Of a stretch of 64,000 nt of DNA, positions 1-8,479 are shown piece after piece (positions within the stretch are counted from its first letter, which is position 1; each line of letters begins with the position of its first letter). Location: the NCBI GenBank assembly GCA_963823045.1, contig CAWGKA010000005.1, positions 124,001 through 188,000 of the forward strand, written 5' to 3'. A program made the translations under genes and the position numbers. Source of the stretch: JADLGL01 sp963823045. Lineage in GTDB: Bacteria; Pseudomonadota; Alphaproteobacteria; Rhizobiales; Kaistiaceae. The notes under the pieces were generated by a model. That model was not told the DNA's origin. It saw only the letters and a list, made by a program, of their open reading frames with translations, and did not search any database.

Positions 1-468
1 GCTAACGGCAGCGTTCGGTCTCCGCCGATGGTGCGAACTCGGCAGAAGCTTATCGACCGCCTCACTGGCAACCTGGACGCCACGATCGACGATGAAAGAA
101 TACCCGGCATCGACCTCTCGCATGCGGCGGCGATGGCCGCCCCGACGGTCGACGATGTCGTCACCGGCGCCTGGCGCGGAAACGGCGTTCGCCCAGTTCG
201 AGGCGCAGCTGTCCTTCTATGGCGGTCAACTCATCGCCGACAGCATCGACGCAACAGGGCCGCGACTTCGACCTCACTTTCGCCGGCTGGGGCGGCTCGA
301 CGCGGCCGGAGATCAGCGGCGTCGGCGTCGTCCTGATCCATCCATCGACAACGACATCGGCGTGCGCTTGCTCCCCTTCCTCATGACCGGCACTTGGGTG
401 AGCCCCGCCTTCGCGGACGACCTGGGTACGCCGGGCTTCGATTCCGCTTCGACCGAGGCGACACCGCT
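1..468 (+). other. Degenerate region upstream of glk, no intact gene
   Basis: No uninterrupted gene can be read here. Protein-like segments appear in alternating forward frames, for example one containing FAQFEAQLSFYGGQ and then FDLTFAGWGG in another frame. This is the pattern of one coding sequence broken by several indels. I do not recognise the family. It ends just before the glucokinase start, so it may be the remains of an upstream gene in the same operon. The window edge cuts it, so its true start is unknown. Confidence 0.3.
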
Positions 469-1487
469 ATGACGCAAACGCTCCTGCCGCTGCCCTGCCT
501 CATCGCCGATATCGGCGGAACGAACTCGCGCTTCGCCGTGCTCAACGAGGATGGGAACGCTGACCTACTTGCTGACCTTCCCCATCGCGGAAGTGAGCGA
601 TTTCGCGGCCGAGGTAACGGAGCGCGTCATCCCGGCCTTCGCCAGCCGGCCGCGCTCGGCACTGCTTGCGCTGGCCGGCTTGATCGACGGCGAGCGCGTC
701 AAGATCGTCAATGGCGGATGGTATGTCGACCTGTGGGCGCTGGATACGGTGATCGGTCTCGACGAGGTTGGTGCCATCAATGATTTCGAGGGCGCTCGCC
801 CTGGCCCTTCCTGCGCTTCAGGACAACGACATCCTCTGCGCGGATCGGCGGTGGCCGTTTCGCGCAAGAGGAGACGAAGCTGGTGATCGGGCTGGGGCAC
901 CGGCCTCGGCATCGCGGCCCTGAACCCCGGCCGGCGATCGCTCGCACGCCGCGGCGACGGAGGGCGGTCACATGGACTTCGGCCGGGCGCATCCGCGTGA
1001 ATTCGAGATTGGCCGTTCCTGTCGCCGACCGGCGCCCGCGTCCAGGTGGAGACCGTCGGTCCGGTCGTGGCATCGAAAACCTCTACCGCGCCATCGTCAC
1101 CGTCGAAGGTGCTACGGTGTAACTGTTTAAGGCGGCGGAAGTGGTGACGCGCGCCGAGGCCGGGGACGTCGCCGCCTCCGAAGCGCTCGACATCTTCGCC
1201 GCCTGCCTTGGCCGGCTCGCCGGCGACATGGTGCTTCTTTATCTGTCCCGCTGTGGCTGCGTTCGTCGCCGGTGGCATCGCGCCGCGCATTGTCGACCGT
1301 TTCACCAATGGCATCTTCCGCAGCGCCTTTGTCGACAAGGCGCCGTTCCATGACGCGCTGGAGGCGGTGGGCAACGATGCTGCGGGTGGTGCATAAGCGC
1401 GCTGAGCTTTCGTCGGTAGCCGCCGAACCCACCGCCATCCATCGCGCTTCGCCATCGATCCTCCTGTCGAAGCGCCATTGGCGCTAG
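469..1487 (+). pseudogene. glk: Glucokinase, broken by several frameshifts
   Basis: Bacterial glucokinase (ROK-independent Glk family) phosphorylates glucose with ATP in the cytoplasm. The N-terminus at 469 reads MTQTLLPLPCLIADIGGTNSRF, which carries the ADP/phosphate-binding DIGGTNSRFA motif. Soon after, the reading jumps to the frame beginning near 551 (YLLTFPIAEVSDF, then LAGLIDGERVKIVNGGW). Later segments sit in other frames (ALDIFAACLGRLAGDMVL; AAFVAGGIAPRIVDRF; FVDKAPFHDALEAV), and the tail RHWR* at 1487 matches the usual Glk C-terminus. Overall length, about 1.0 kb, fits the family. At least three single-base indels are needed to restore it. As written it makes no full-length enzyme, but sequence error cannot be excluded. 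It converges with the FGGY kinase gene, and their stops overlap. Confidence 0.75.
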
Positions 1488-2998
1488 CGATCAGGCTGGC
1501 GCAGCCCCGGCCGCGAGAGCTGCGCGGCATGCCGGATGCCAGGAGCCTCGATGCGTTCCGCGCGATGGGCGCTCGGCATTTTCGGCTCGAACCGGCGCTC
1601 GATGGCGGTGGCCGTCGCGAAGGTGTCAGCGTTTGGCCAGGCGCGTGCGGATGCACCGGCCAGCCAGGCAACGCCCAGGGCCGCGTTTCCTCAACAACGG
1701 GCCGCTCGACGGGACGGTCGAGCATGTCGGCCAGGCACTGCATCGCCCAGTCCGACCGGGCGAGGCCTCCCGACACCCGTGCCGGCGGTTCCGGTTCCGG
1801 TTCGGGAAGGCCTTCGCCGATGGCGACGACGAGATCGCGCGCCGTTAGAACGGCCGTTCGAGCGAAGCGCGGATGACGTCCGCAGCGCCCATCCTTGTCT
1901 CCAGTCCGTGCATCATCCCGGTCGCGCGTGGCCCGTGCCATGGCGACTGCGCCGTGAGTTGCGCGGACCATGAAGAGCTCGGCGTCCGGATCGGCGGACT
2001 TCACCAGCCGATCCGTCGCTTCCCAACCCTCCGCCAGGCCGAAGGCGCCATGCGCCCAGCGAAAGGCGTCTCCGGCGGCGCGGTTGGTGGCGACGATGGC
2101 GTAGGCGAGCCTGCCTTCAATGCGCGCGGTAGGGACAATCTGCCCCTTCAGCTCGCCTTCCTTGCCGGTGCGGCGCATGTTCATCATCGCCGTGCAGCCG
2201 GCGCTGAAATTGAGGCCGAGCGGATCCGCGCGTCAGGCCGCCCTGCCCCATCAGCGCCGCCTGTTCCGCGCCGACGATGCCATGTACGCCAATGGGGCCG
2301 GAGCCGCCGAAATGCGCGGCGTCGACAGCGCCGAAATAGGTCGCGTCGTCAAAGACTTCCGGCAGGACTGAAACGGGGATGCTGAAGATGTCGAGGAGCG
2401 TCTCGTCCCACTGCTGATGCTCGCGATTGAAGATCAGCGAGGCGGCGGCGCTGGGGGCATCCGCGGCCCGCACCCGGCCATCGGTCAGGCGCCATAGGAG
2501 GAAACAGCCGACATCGCCGAAGGCGAGCCGACCGGCGTCGGCGAGCGAGCGGGCGCTGAGACATTGTCGAGTATCCAGGCAAGCTTGGGCGCGGCCCGGC
2601 TGGCGTCGAGGCGAAGGCCGGTTCGGGCCCGGATCGTCGGCTCCACGCCGGCGACGCGAAGGGCCTGGCAGCGAGATTGGCGCGCGAGTCGGCCGCCGCG
2701 ATGGCATCGCCGACGGGCTCGCCGCCTTCCCGGTCCCAGGTGACGATCGTTTCCGTGTCGCCTGCTATGCCGATGGCTGCGATCGTTCCCGGGTCCGCCC
2801 GCGCCCGCACGAGCATGGCGCGGCAAGTGGCGATCGTCGTTGCCCAGATCTCTTCCGGATCAAGCTCGATATGGCCGCGCTTGGGCGAAAGGGGGCTCAA
2901 ATTTCCCGTGCGGAGGCGAGGACGCGCCCATCCGCGCCGAACAGGACGGCGCGACAGCGAAGGCCGCTTTGCTCGATGGCCAGAACTGGCCCCGCCAT
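1484..2998 (-). pseudogene. FGGY-family carbohydrate kinase (glycerol-kinase-like), frameshifted
   Basis: The minus strand from 2998 reads as a near full-length FGGY kinase (about 1.5 kb) only when frames are switched several times. Recognisable pieces, in order: MAGPVLAIEQSGLRCRAVLF; HIELDPEEIWATTIATCRAM; AAIGIAGDTETIVTWDR; PKLAWILDNV; FGDVGCFLLWRLT; HGIVGAEQAALMGQGGLT; MMNMRRTGKEG; AYAIVATNRAAGDAFRWA. The order matches glycerol kinase. Two oddities: the N-terminal DQGTTS-type ATP loop is replaced by EQSGLR, and the catalytic Asp of the GDQQAAL motif is Ala (GAEQAAL). Even if the frameshifts are sequence errors, this may be a divergent or inactive kinase. It converges with glk. Confidence 0.65.
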
Positions 2999-3025
2999 GT
3001 GACCCGCCCCCCAGCGAGCCGACGA

Positions 3026-3508
3026 TTATTCGGCGTCGTCGTCGCCTCGGCCTGAAGCTGTCCGTAGAGCTGCTCGCCGATGGAATCGAGAAGGTCGAGC
3101 TGCGAATCAAGGAAGTTGACGTGGCCTTCCTCGTCCTTGACGAGATCCTCGAACAGCGCCATCGAAACGTAGTCGCCTTCGGCGCGGCAGATGTCGCGGG
3201 ACTCGCTGTAATATTTCTGCGCTTCGACCTCGCCGGCGAGATCGGCTTCAAGCACCTCGCGGAGGTTCTCGCCGATGCGCAGCGGCCCGATCTGCTGCAT
3301 GTTGGGCATGCCTTCGAGGAAGATGATCCGATCGACGAGGCGGTCGGCGGGTGCATCTCTTCGATGATTCAGCGCGTTCCTTTTTGGCGAGCTTGCCGAA
3401 GCCCCAATCCTCGGTCAGCCGGTAATGAAGCCAGTACTGGTTCACCGCTCCCAGTTCCATCTTCAGCGCCCCATTGAGACGCTCGATAACCCGCGGTTCG
3501 CCCTTCAT
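3026..3508 (-). pseudogene. bfr: Bacterioferritin with two single-base deletions
   Basis: Bacterioferritin is a haem-containing 24-mer that stores iron in the cytoplasm. The start reads MKGEPRVIERLNGALKMELG and contains the first ferroxidase helix, with GAVNQYWLHYR next. A base is missing near 3360 (AESSKR instead of AES-IEEMH). After the shift the frame continues with the GMPNMQQIGPLRIGE motif, then the second metal-binding helix EVEAQKYYSES and KDEEGHVNFLDSQ. A second missing base near 3045 moves the frame off the natural tail (DDDAE, stop at 3026-3028). Restored length is about 160 residues, normal for Bfr. bfd lies directly upstream. Two deletions in one short conserved gene point to sequence error as much as to decay. 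Confidence 0.8.
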
Positions 3509-3521
3509 GCTGGCCTCCTAG

Positions 3522-3537
3522 TTTAGAATGACTTTAA
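3522..3537. promoter_or_regulatory. Possible Irr/iron-responsive box upstream of bfr
   Basis: The AT-rich sequence TTTAGAATGACTTTAA lies 14 bases upstream of the bfr start, in the 60-base gap after bfd. It resembles the rhizobial iron-control elements (TTTAGAA-type half site). bfr is a known Irr target in rhizobia, and an irr gene sits 7 kb away in this window. The second half site is imperfect, so this is a weak prediction. Confidence 0.35.
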
Positions 3538-3568
3538 TGTTAGGATATAGTGAGGGAGCCATTGAGCG

Positions 3569-3844
3569 TCAAACCAGGCCCCATTCAACGGTCTCGTCGG
3601 TCTCGTCGGCGTCTTCTGGCTCATCGGCAATGCTGGACAGGGGTTCCGGGCAGGTCATCGGGAAGCCCCATTCGCGAAGCGATTTCCGTACCAGCTCGAT
3701 GCAACCCCCGCATTGAGGCCTGGCGCCGAGGTCGAGAAAGACGCGCCCCGGCGTGACCGGCCGTGTCGGATCCTCATCGCGCAGCCTCTCGGCAGCCGCT
3801 CTAATGACAGCGCTGGAAAGGACGTTGCAGGAACAAATGATCAT
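3569..3844 (-). CDS. bfd: Bacterioferritin-associated ferredoxin
   Basis: A 91-residue [2Fe-2S] protein that reduces bacterioferritin to release stored iron. The N-terminus MIICSCNVLSSAVIRAAAE carries the first two cluster cysteines (CSC), and the CGGC motif near residue 60 (LGARPQCGGCIELVRK) carries the second pair. This is the BFD-like Fer2 arrangement. The C-terminal tail is long and acidic (EPEDADETDETVEWG), which is somewhat unusual for Bfd. It precedes bfr on the same strand by 60 bases, the normal pairing, although an AT-rich box in the gap suggests bfr has its own promoter. Confidence 0.9.
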   Translation of the reverse strand: MIICSCNVLSSAVIRAAAERLRDEDPTRPVTPGRVFLDLGARPQCGGCIELVRKSLREWGFPMTCPEPLSSIADEPEDADETDETVEWGLV

Positions 3845-3907
3845 GACGATACGGCAACGTTTCGGCGTTCGCGCAGGAGCTTGCGGCGACCGAAAACGGT
3901 ACCGGTC

Positions 3908-4582
3908 CTACTGGTAGAGCACCACCAAAATGATGACGAGAACGATCAGCGCCAACAGACCCCAGACATAGGGCCCGCCCAGCACCTGCTCCTCCGCGGC
4001 GATTTCGAGCCGTTCCTCGACGCTCTCCGCCACCTCCCCGGCATTTTCGGCCTTGTCCTCGACAACATCCTCGCCCGGCTCGTCTCCCAGCTGGACGCCC
4101 GCCATGGAGTGATCGAGTTCGTCGACCCATTCCTTTGCAGGTCCGGCGACGAGCCTTTCCGAAAGGCGCAGGAAGAAGTCATCGGCCATCTCACGCGCCT
4201 GGGTTTCGACAAGCGCTTCAACGATGTCGGCGAGCTTGCCGCCCACCTCCGCGCCGCCGATGAAATTGACGATCGTCTCGCTGCCGGATTCGACCAATTC
4301 GACGCTGGCATCGCCCTTGGCGGTGCCGGATGGGCGTCCACGACCCTCGCCGGTCAACGTCCAGCGCATCGGCGGGTTAGCGTCGCTTAGGGCGACCGTG
4401 CCGGTGAAGCGCGATCTGAACGGGCCGAACGCCACGGCGACCACGGCCTTCATCTCGGTGTCGGAAACCTTCTCCATGGATTCGCATCCGGACAGGCAAT
4501 CCGCGATGATGTCGGGGTCGTTCAAAGCCGCCCAGACGGCAGCGCGCGCGGCCGGCAGCGTGTATTGCCCTTTGAGTTCCAT
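3908..4582 (-). CDS. CoxG-like SRPBCC protein with C-terminal membrane anchor
   Basis: CoxG (CO dehydrogenase subunit G) family: an SRPBCC lipid/hydrophobe-binding fold of about 150 residues followed by an acidic linker and one transmembrane helix. Visible hallmarks are MELKGQYTLPAARAAVWAAL, PDIIADCLSGCESMEKV and FTGTVALSD. The last 25 residues (YVWGLLALIVLVIILVVLY) form the membrane anchor. I chose the ATG at 4582 because AGGTGGG lies about 7 bases before it; a GTG four codons upstream is open but has no better ribosome site. No CO dehydrogenase genes are nearby, so the role is unknown; such stand-alone members are common in alphaproteobacteria. Confidence 0.8.
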   Translation of the reverse strand: MELKGQYTLPAARAAVWAALNDPDIIADCLSGCESMEKVSDTEMKAVVAVAFGPFRSRFTGTVALSDANPPMRWTLTGEGRGRPSGTAKGDASVELVESGSETIVNFIGGAEVGGKLADIVEALVETQAREMADDFFLRLSERLVAGPAKEWVDELDHSMAGVQLGDEPGEDVVEDKAENAGEVAESVEERLEIAAEEQVLGGPYVWGLLALIVLVIILVVLYQ

Positions 4583-4686
4583 CGATGATCCCACCTAGAC
4601 TGGAATGCGCAACGCCTCTGTTCGGATGCCCAGCGCATGGTTATCACGCGCTGTCATGAAGTTATCGGAGGCGTTCGGACCCTAGC

Positions 4687-5611
4687 ATGGCCGAACTTGG
4701 AGGCAATCAAAAGGCGCGTCCCGAGGCCCGGTTTCCGGTGATGCTGGAAACAGCGGGATTTCGAGGACTACGCCCTCATCGATTCCGGCGACGGGCAGAA
4801 GCTGGAGCGCTACGGCGCCTATCGCATCGTGCGGCCCGAGCCGCAGGCGATGTGGCGCCGCAGGGCGCCGATCGGCGACTGGGAATCGGCCGACGCCGTC
4901 TTCACGGGCGGCAAGGACGAGGAGTCGGACGGGCGCTGGCGTTTCCCCAAGCCGATCGCCGAGGAATGGCCGATGCGCTTCGGCGATGCGCGCTTCATCG
5001 GCCGATTCACCTCGTTTCGCCATGTCGGCGTGTTCCCGGAACAGGCGGCGCATTGGAGCTGGGTCGACGAGAAGCTGCGCGGCGCGGGCCGGCCGACGAA
5101 GGTTCTGAACCTCTTCGGCTATACCGGCGTCGCCTCACTGCTTGCCGCAAGCGCCGGCGCGACGGTGACGCATGTCGACGCCTCGAAGAAGACGATCGCC
5201 TGGGCGCGCGAGAACCAGACAGCATCGGGCATGGACCATCTGCCGATCCGCTGGATCTGCGACGACGCGATGAAGTTCGTCCGCCGCGAAGAGCGGCGCG
5301 GCAACCGCTATGACGGCATCATCCTCGATCCGCCGAAATTCGGTCGCGGCCCGAAAGGCGAGGTCTGGGACATCTTCCTCGACCTCGCCGAGATGATGCG
5401 CATCTGCCGCACGCTGCTCGCCGACGATGCGCTCTTCCTCGTGCTGACCGCCTACTCGATCCGCGCCTCCTTCATGTCGATCCACGAAGTCGCCGCGCAG
5501 GAGCTCAGCGGCCTTCCCGGCGCGCTGGAATCGGGCGAACTGCTTCTGCGCGAGGAAGGAGGCGGTCGTTTCCTTTCGACCTCGCTCTATAGCCGCTGGA
5601 GCGCGCCATGA
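4687..5611 (+). pseudogene. Class I SAM-dependent methyltransferase (RlmI-like), one frameshift
   Basis: Rossmann-fold methyltransferase of the RlmI/YccW-like group that modifies rRNA cytosines. The start at 4687 opens MAELGGNQKARPEARFPVML. Near 4745 the frame must slip to read FEDYALIDSGDGQKLERYG, after which it is open to 5611. Motif I (VLNLFGYTGVASLLAASAGA) binds SAM, VDASK is the acidic loop, and ILDPPKFGRGPKGEVW is the DPPK catalytic motif. The N-terminal PUA domain of E. coli RlmI is absent, as in most rhizobial members. The stop overlaps the next methyltransferase gene by 4 bases (ATGA), so the two are probably co-translated. Confidence 0.75.
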
Positions 5612-6579
5612 GCGATCGCGCCCGCCCCGGCCAGGTGCTGACGATCACCAGCCATGCCAATCCGCGCATCAAGGCCATCAAGGCGCTCGCACAGGCGAAA
5701 TACCGCAAGGAGACGGGGCAGTTTCTGGTCGAGGGACTGAAGCTCGTCACCGATGCGCTGGAGAAGGACTGGCCGGTGCGGACCGTGATCCATCAGGCCG
5801 ACGCCATGTCCCAGCCGGCGGTTGCCAATGCGGCCGCGACGGCGCGGGCGCGGGGCGCCGACATCCTTGCCGTCAGCGCCGATATCCTCGGCAAGATCGC
5901 ACGGCGCGACAATCCGCAGATGGTGCTCGGCGTCGTCGATCAGCGCCTGGCCAGCGCCGACGACCTGGCCAAGGCGGGTCCGGTCCTGATCGCGCTGGAG
6001 CGGATCAAGGACCCCGGCAATCTCGGCACGATCATCCGCACCGCAGATGCCGTCGGCGCCGGCGGCGTCTGTCTCGTCGGTCCGTCGGTCGATCCGTTCT
6101 CGCTCGAGGCCGTGCGCGCCACGATGGGCTCGATCTTCCATGTGCCGCTAGCCCGGCTGACGGAGGAGGAGTTCGCCGCGCTTCGGGCGAAATGGCCGGG
6201 TTCTGTTGTCGGAACGCATCTGTCGGGGGCCGTCGACTACCGCAGCGCCAACTATCGTGAGCCCGTGCTTCTCCTCATGGGCAACGAGCAATCGGGGCTC
6301 ACCGACGAGGCTGCCGCTCTATGCGACGAACTCGTGCGCATCCCGATGGTCGGCCAGGCCGATTCGTTGAACCTTGCGGTCTCGACCGCTGTGATGCTCT
6401 ACGAGATACGCCGCAATCAGCTGAACTCTCTGACCGGACGCCGCCGTGACCGAACCTGCCGCCCCCCAAGCCGCCACAGCCAAACCGCCCGGCCCCGCCT
6501 CAAGCCTGGGCATCTGGGTTTTGGCCCTGACACTGATCCTCGATCAGGTGACGAAATGGTGGGCCGAGGGAAGCCTTGA
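5608..6579 (+). CDS. TrmH/SpoU-family RNA 2'-O-methyltransferase
   Basis: SpoU-type methyltransferase with a trefoil-knot SAM site. The N-terminal substrate domain (ITSHANPRIKAIKALAQAKYR, FLVEGLKLV) is followed by the three knot motifs: ALERIKDPGNLGTIIRTADA, LLLMGNEQSGLTDE and IPMVGQADSLNLAVSTAVMLYE. Relatives normally stop soon after this last motif. Here the frame runs on for about 50 arginine-rich residues and overlaps lspA by 134 bases, which suggests the natural stop was lost or hidden by a small indel near 6430. The real protein is probably about 270 residues. Confidence 0.85.
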   Translation: MSDRARPGQVLTITSHANPRIKAIKALAQAKYRKETGQFLVEGLKLVTDALEKDWPVRTVIHQADAMSQPAVANAAATARARGADILAVSADILGKIARRDNPQMVLGVVDQRLASADDLAKAGPVLIALERIKDPGNLGTIIRTADAVGAGGVCLVGPSVDPFSLEAVRATMGSIFHVPLARLTEEEFAALRAKWPGSVVGTHLSGAVDYRSANYREPVLLLMGNEQSGLTDEAAALCDELVRIPMVGQADSLNLAVSTAVMLYEIRRNQLNSLTGRRRDRTCRPPSRHSQTARPRLKPGHLGFGPDTDPRSGDEMVGRGKP

Positions 6580-6976
6580 CGCCACGACGTCGACAGACCT
6601 CCTGCCGATCCTGGCGCTGCAGCTGACGCACAATCCAGGCATCGCCTTCAGCTTCTTCATGGGCTCCAACAGCGACATCCTGCTCGGCGCCGTCGTCCTC
6701 ATCACCGTCGTGGTGCTGGTGCTCTGGGTGCGGGCGACGGATGGCGGCAAGCTGGCCACGATCGGCTTCGGGCTCATTGTCGGCGGCGCCATCGGCAACA
6801 TCGTCGACCGCATTTTCCACGGCGAGGTGGTGGATTTCCTCCGACTCCATTTCGGCAGCCGCGACCTCTTCGTCTTCAACCTTGCCGATTTTGCCCTGAC
6901 GCTCGGGCCGATCATCCTCGTCATCGCCTTCCTATGGGGGCCGCGGAAGCCGGCAGAGAGGTCGCCCTCCTCCTGA
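6446..6976 (+). CDS. lspA: Lipoprotein signal peptidase (signal peptidase II)
   Basis: Membrane aspartyl peptidase that cleaves the signal peptide of prolipoproteins after lipidation. Four transmembrane segments are evident. The conserved blocks are LDQVTKWW, LQLTHNPGIAFSF, GGAIGNIVDRIFHGEVVDFL and VFNLADFALTLG. The two catalytic aspartates are in NIVDR and NLADF. Length of 176 residues is normal. The first ~25 residues are a polar Ala/Pro-rich extension. The gene starts inside the 3' end of the preceding methyltransferase frame. Confidence 0.95.
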   Translation: MTEPAAPQAATAKPPGPASSLGIWVLALTLILDQVTKWWAEGSLDATTSTDLLPILALQLTHNPGIAFSFFMGSNSDILLGAVVLITVVVLVLWVRATDGGKLATIGFGLIVGGAIGNIVDRIFHGEVVDFLRLHFGSRDLFVFNLADFALTLGPIILVIAFLWGPRKPAERSPSS

Positions 6977-7053
6977 TTTGCGGCAGGGCGATTTCGGCTG
7001 CACTGTGAATCGCTTGCCGGCATTTGCGGTGAGACCGATTCAAGTCGCGGACC

Positions 7054-7914
7054 ATGACCCACGGACATCGAACCGCCCGCATCATAGCTTGCGCCGTCCT
7101 CGCTCTCACCGCGGCCATGCCTTTGGGCGCGCGAGCCCAGGAGGCTTCTGCAGGGGCGACGGTCGTCATCCCCAATTTCTGGGACCCGCAGGGCGAACGG
7201 ACGGCACCTCCCGCCATCGCCGGCATCCGCTTCATCACCTCCGACGACTATCCGCCCTTCAATTTCACCGATGCCGACGAACGCCTGGTCGGCTTCAATG
7301 TCGACCTCGCCCGCGCCATCTGCGAGCACCTAGCCGTGCCTTGCACCTTGCAGGTGCGCCCGTTCGAGGATCTCGTCTCCGCGCTCGGAGACGATCGCGC
7401 GGACGCCGCCATTGCCGGCATCGCGATCACGGCCGAGGCGCGGCGGAGCGTCGCCTTCTCTGACATCTATCTCCGCTTGCCGGCCCGTTTCGTCGAACGG
7501 CGCAGCAATGTCTTCGACATCTCGGCGGAAGCCCTCACCGGCCGGCGCGTCGGCGTCATCACCGGGACGGCACATGAGGCCTATCTCACGACATTCTTTT
7601 CCGAGGCCGATATCCGTGGCTATGCCAGCGCCGAAGCCGCTCGGACTGCGCTTCGGCAGGGCGAGGTCGACGCGCTATTCGGCGATGGGCTCCAATTGTC
7701 GTTCTGGCTGGACGGGCTCGACGCGGGCGATTGCTGCGTCTTTGCCGGCGGCCCCTATCTTGAGGCCGCCTATTTCGGCGAAGGGCTGGCGATCGCGGTG
7801 AAGCGCGACGAGTGGGATATCCTTGCCGCCATCAATGCGGCGCTGGCGGCGATCTACGCCGACGGCACCTATGCGGGCATCTATCTGCGCTACTTCCCGC
7901 TCAGCTTTTTCTAG
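7054..7914 (+). CDS. Periplasmic solute-binding protein, family 3
   Basis: Substrate-binding component of a polar amino acid type ABC importer. Residues 1-28 are a signal peptide ending ARAQ-E. The mature part shows the family 3 signature: FITSDDYPPFNFTDADERLVGFNVDLARAI, then DLVSALGDDRADAAIAGIAIT, and the second lobe starting LTGRRVGVITGTAHEAYL. No permease or ATPase gene is adjacent, so its partner must be elsewhere or it acts alone. The 3' end overlaps the convergent TerB gene by 14 bases. Confidence 0.85.
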   Translation: MTHGHRTARIIACAVLALTAAMPLGARAQEASAGATVVIPNFWDPQGERTAPPAIAGIRFITSDDYPPFNFTDADERLVGFNVDLARAICEHLAVPCTLQVRPFEDLVSALGDDRADAAIAGIAITAEARRSVAFSDIYLRLPARFVERRSNVFDISAEALTGRRVGVITGTAHEAYLTTFFSEADIRGYASAEAARTALRQGEVDALFGDGLQLSFWLDGLDAGDCCVFAGGPYLEAAYFGEGLAIAVKRDEWDILAAINAALAAIYADGTYAGIYLRYFPLSFF

Positions 7915-8338
7915 GCTCGGCGAGGCGGTAGCGGACACGGGCGCTGCGCTCGATCGCGGCGGCGATCAGCTTGTCGACCTCGAGATAGTCGCGAAGGATC
8001 TGCAGGAAGCGGAGCTCCTCCTGCTCGACGTGAAGGTCGACGGCGGCAACTTCCACCGCCAGCGCGTAGGCGGTCTCATACAGCGGCGGCGGCAGGGTGT
8101 CGGCGACGATATCGAGGATTTCGTCGAGCCCGTCATCGTCCTGGAGGCGGCGGCCGCATTCCTCGGCGACATAGACGAGCCGCTCCGGATCGAAATCCGA
8201 GAAGATCGGCAGCTGGCGCACGATGTCGCCAATCTTGAGGAGTTCCTTGTCGGTCATCGACCGATCGGACGCGGATACGGTAACCATCACATAGATGAGA
8301 GCTTCGTGATGGCTGATTGGCCGCGACATCTGGTTCAT
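7901..8338 (-). CDS. TerB-family protein
   Basis: A 145-residue, all-helical TerB-like protein (tellurite-resistance family). Typical features are the N-terminal acid-rich helix pair (EALIYVMVTVSASDRSMTDKEL), the mid-protein DDDGLDEILDIVADTL and the second repeat YETAYALAVEVAAVDLHVEQEELRFLQ. The paired D/E positions match the metal-binding TerB fold. No other ter genes are present. Its cellular role is not known; most alphaproteobacterial singletons of this type are unstudied. Confidence 0.8.
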   Translation of the reverse strand: MNQMSRPISHHEALIYVMVTVSASDRSMTDKELLKIGDIVRQLPIFSDFDPERLVYVAEECGRRLQDDDGLDEILDIVADTLPPPLYETAYALAVEVAAVDLHVEQEELRFLQILRDYLEVDKLIAAAIERSARVRYRLAEPRKS

Positions 8339-8479
8339 CCTTTATTCCCGTCCTCGCTGCTATCGACTTTCGGTTAGTTAGGGAACCGCCGCCCCCAGGG
8401 CAACCGTCATGCGGCGTTGACGTGCGGGCGGTCGATTCATAGGGTCCCGCCCACGCCGAACATAGGTAAGAACAGCCGC

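Noticed and set aside
565..1480. The downstream half of a long minus-strand frame that begins in the FGGY kinase
   Set aside because: The part beyond about 1484 lies antisense to glk and has no kinase homology; only the upstream part belongs to the kinase gene.
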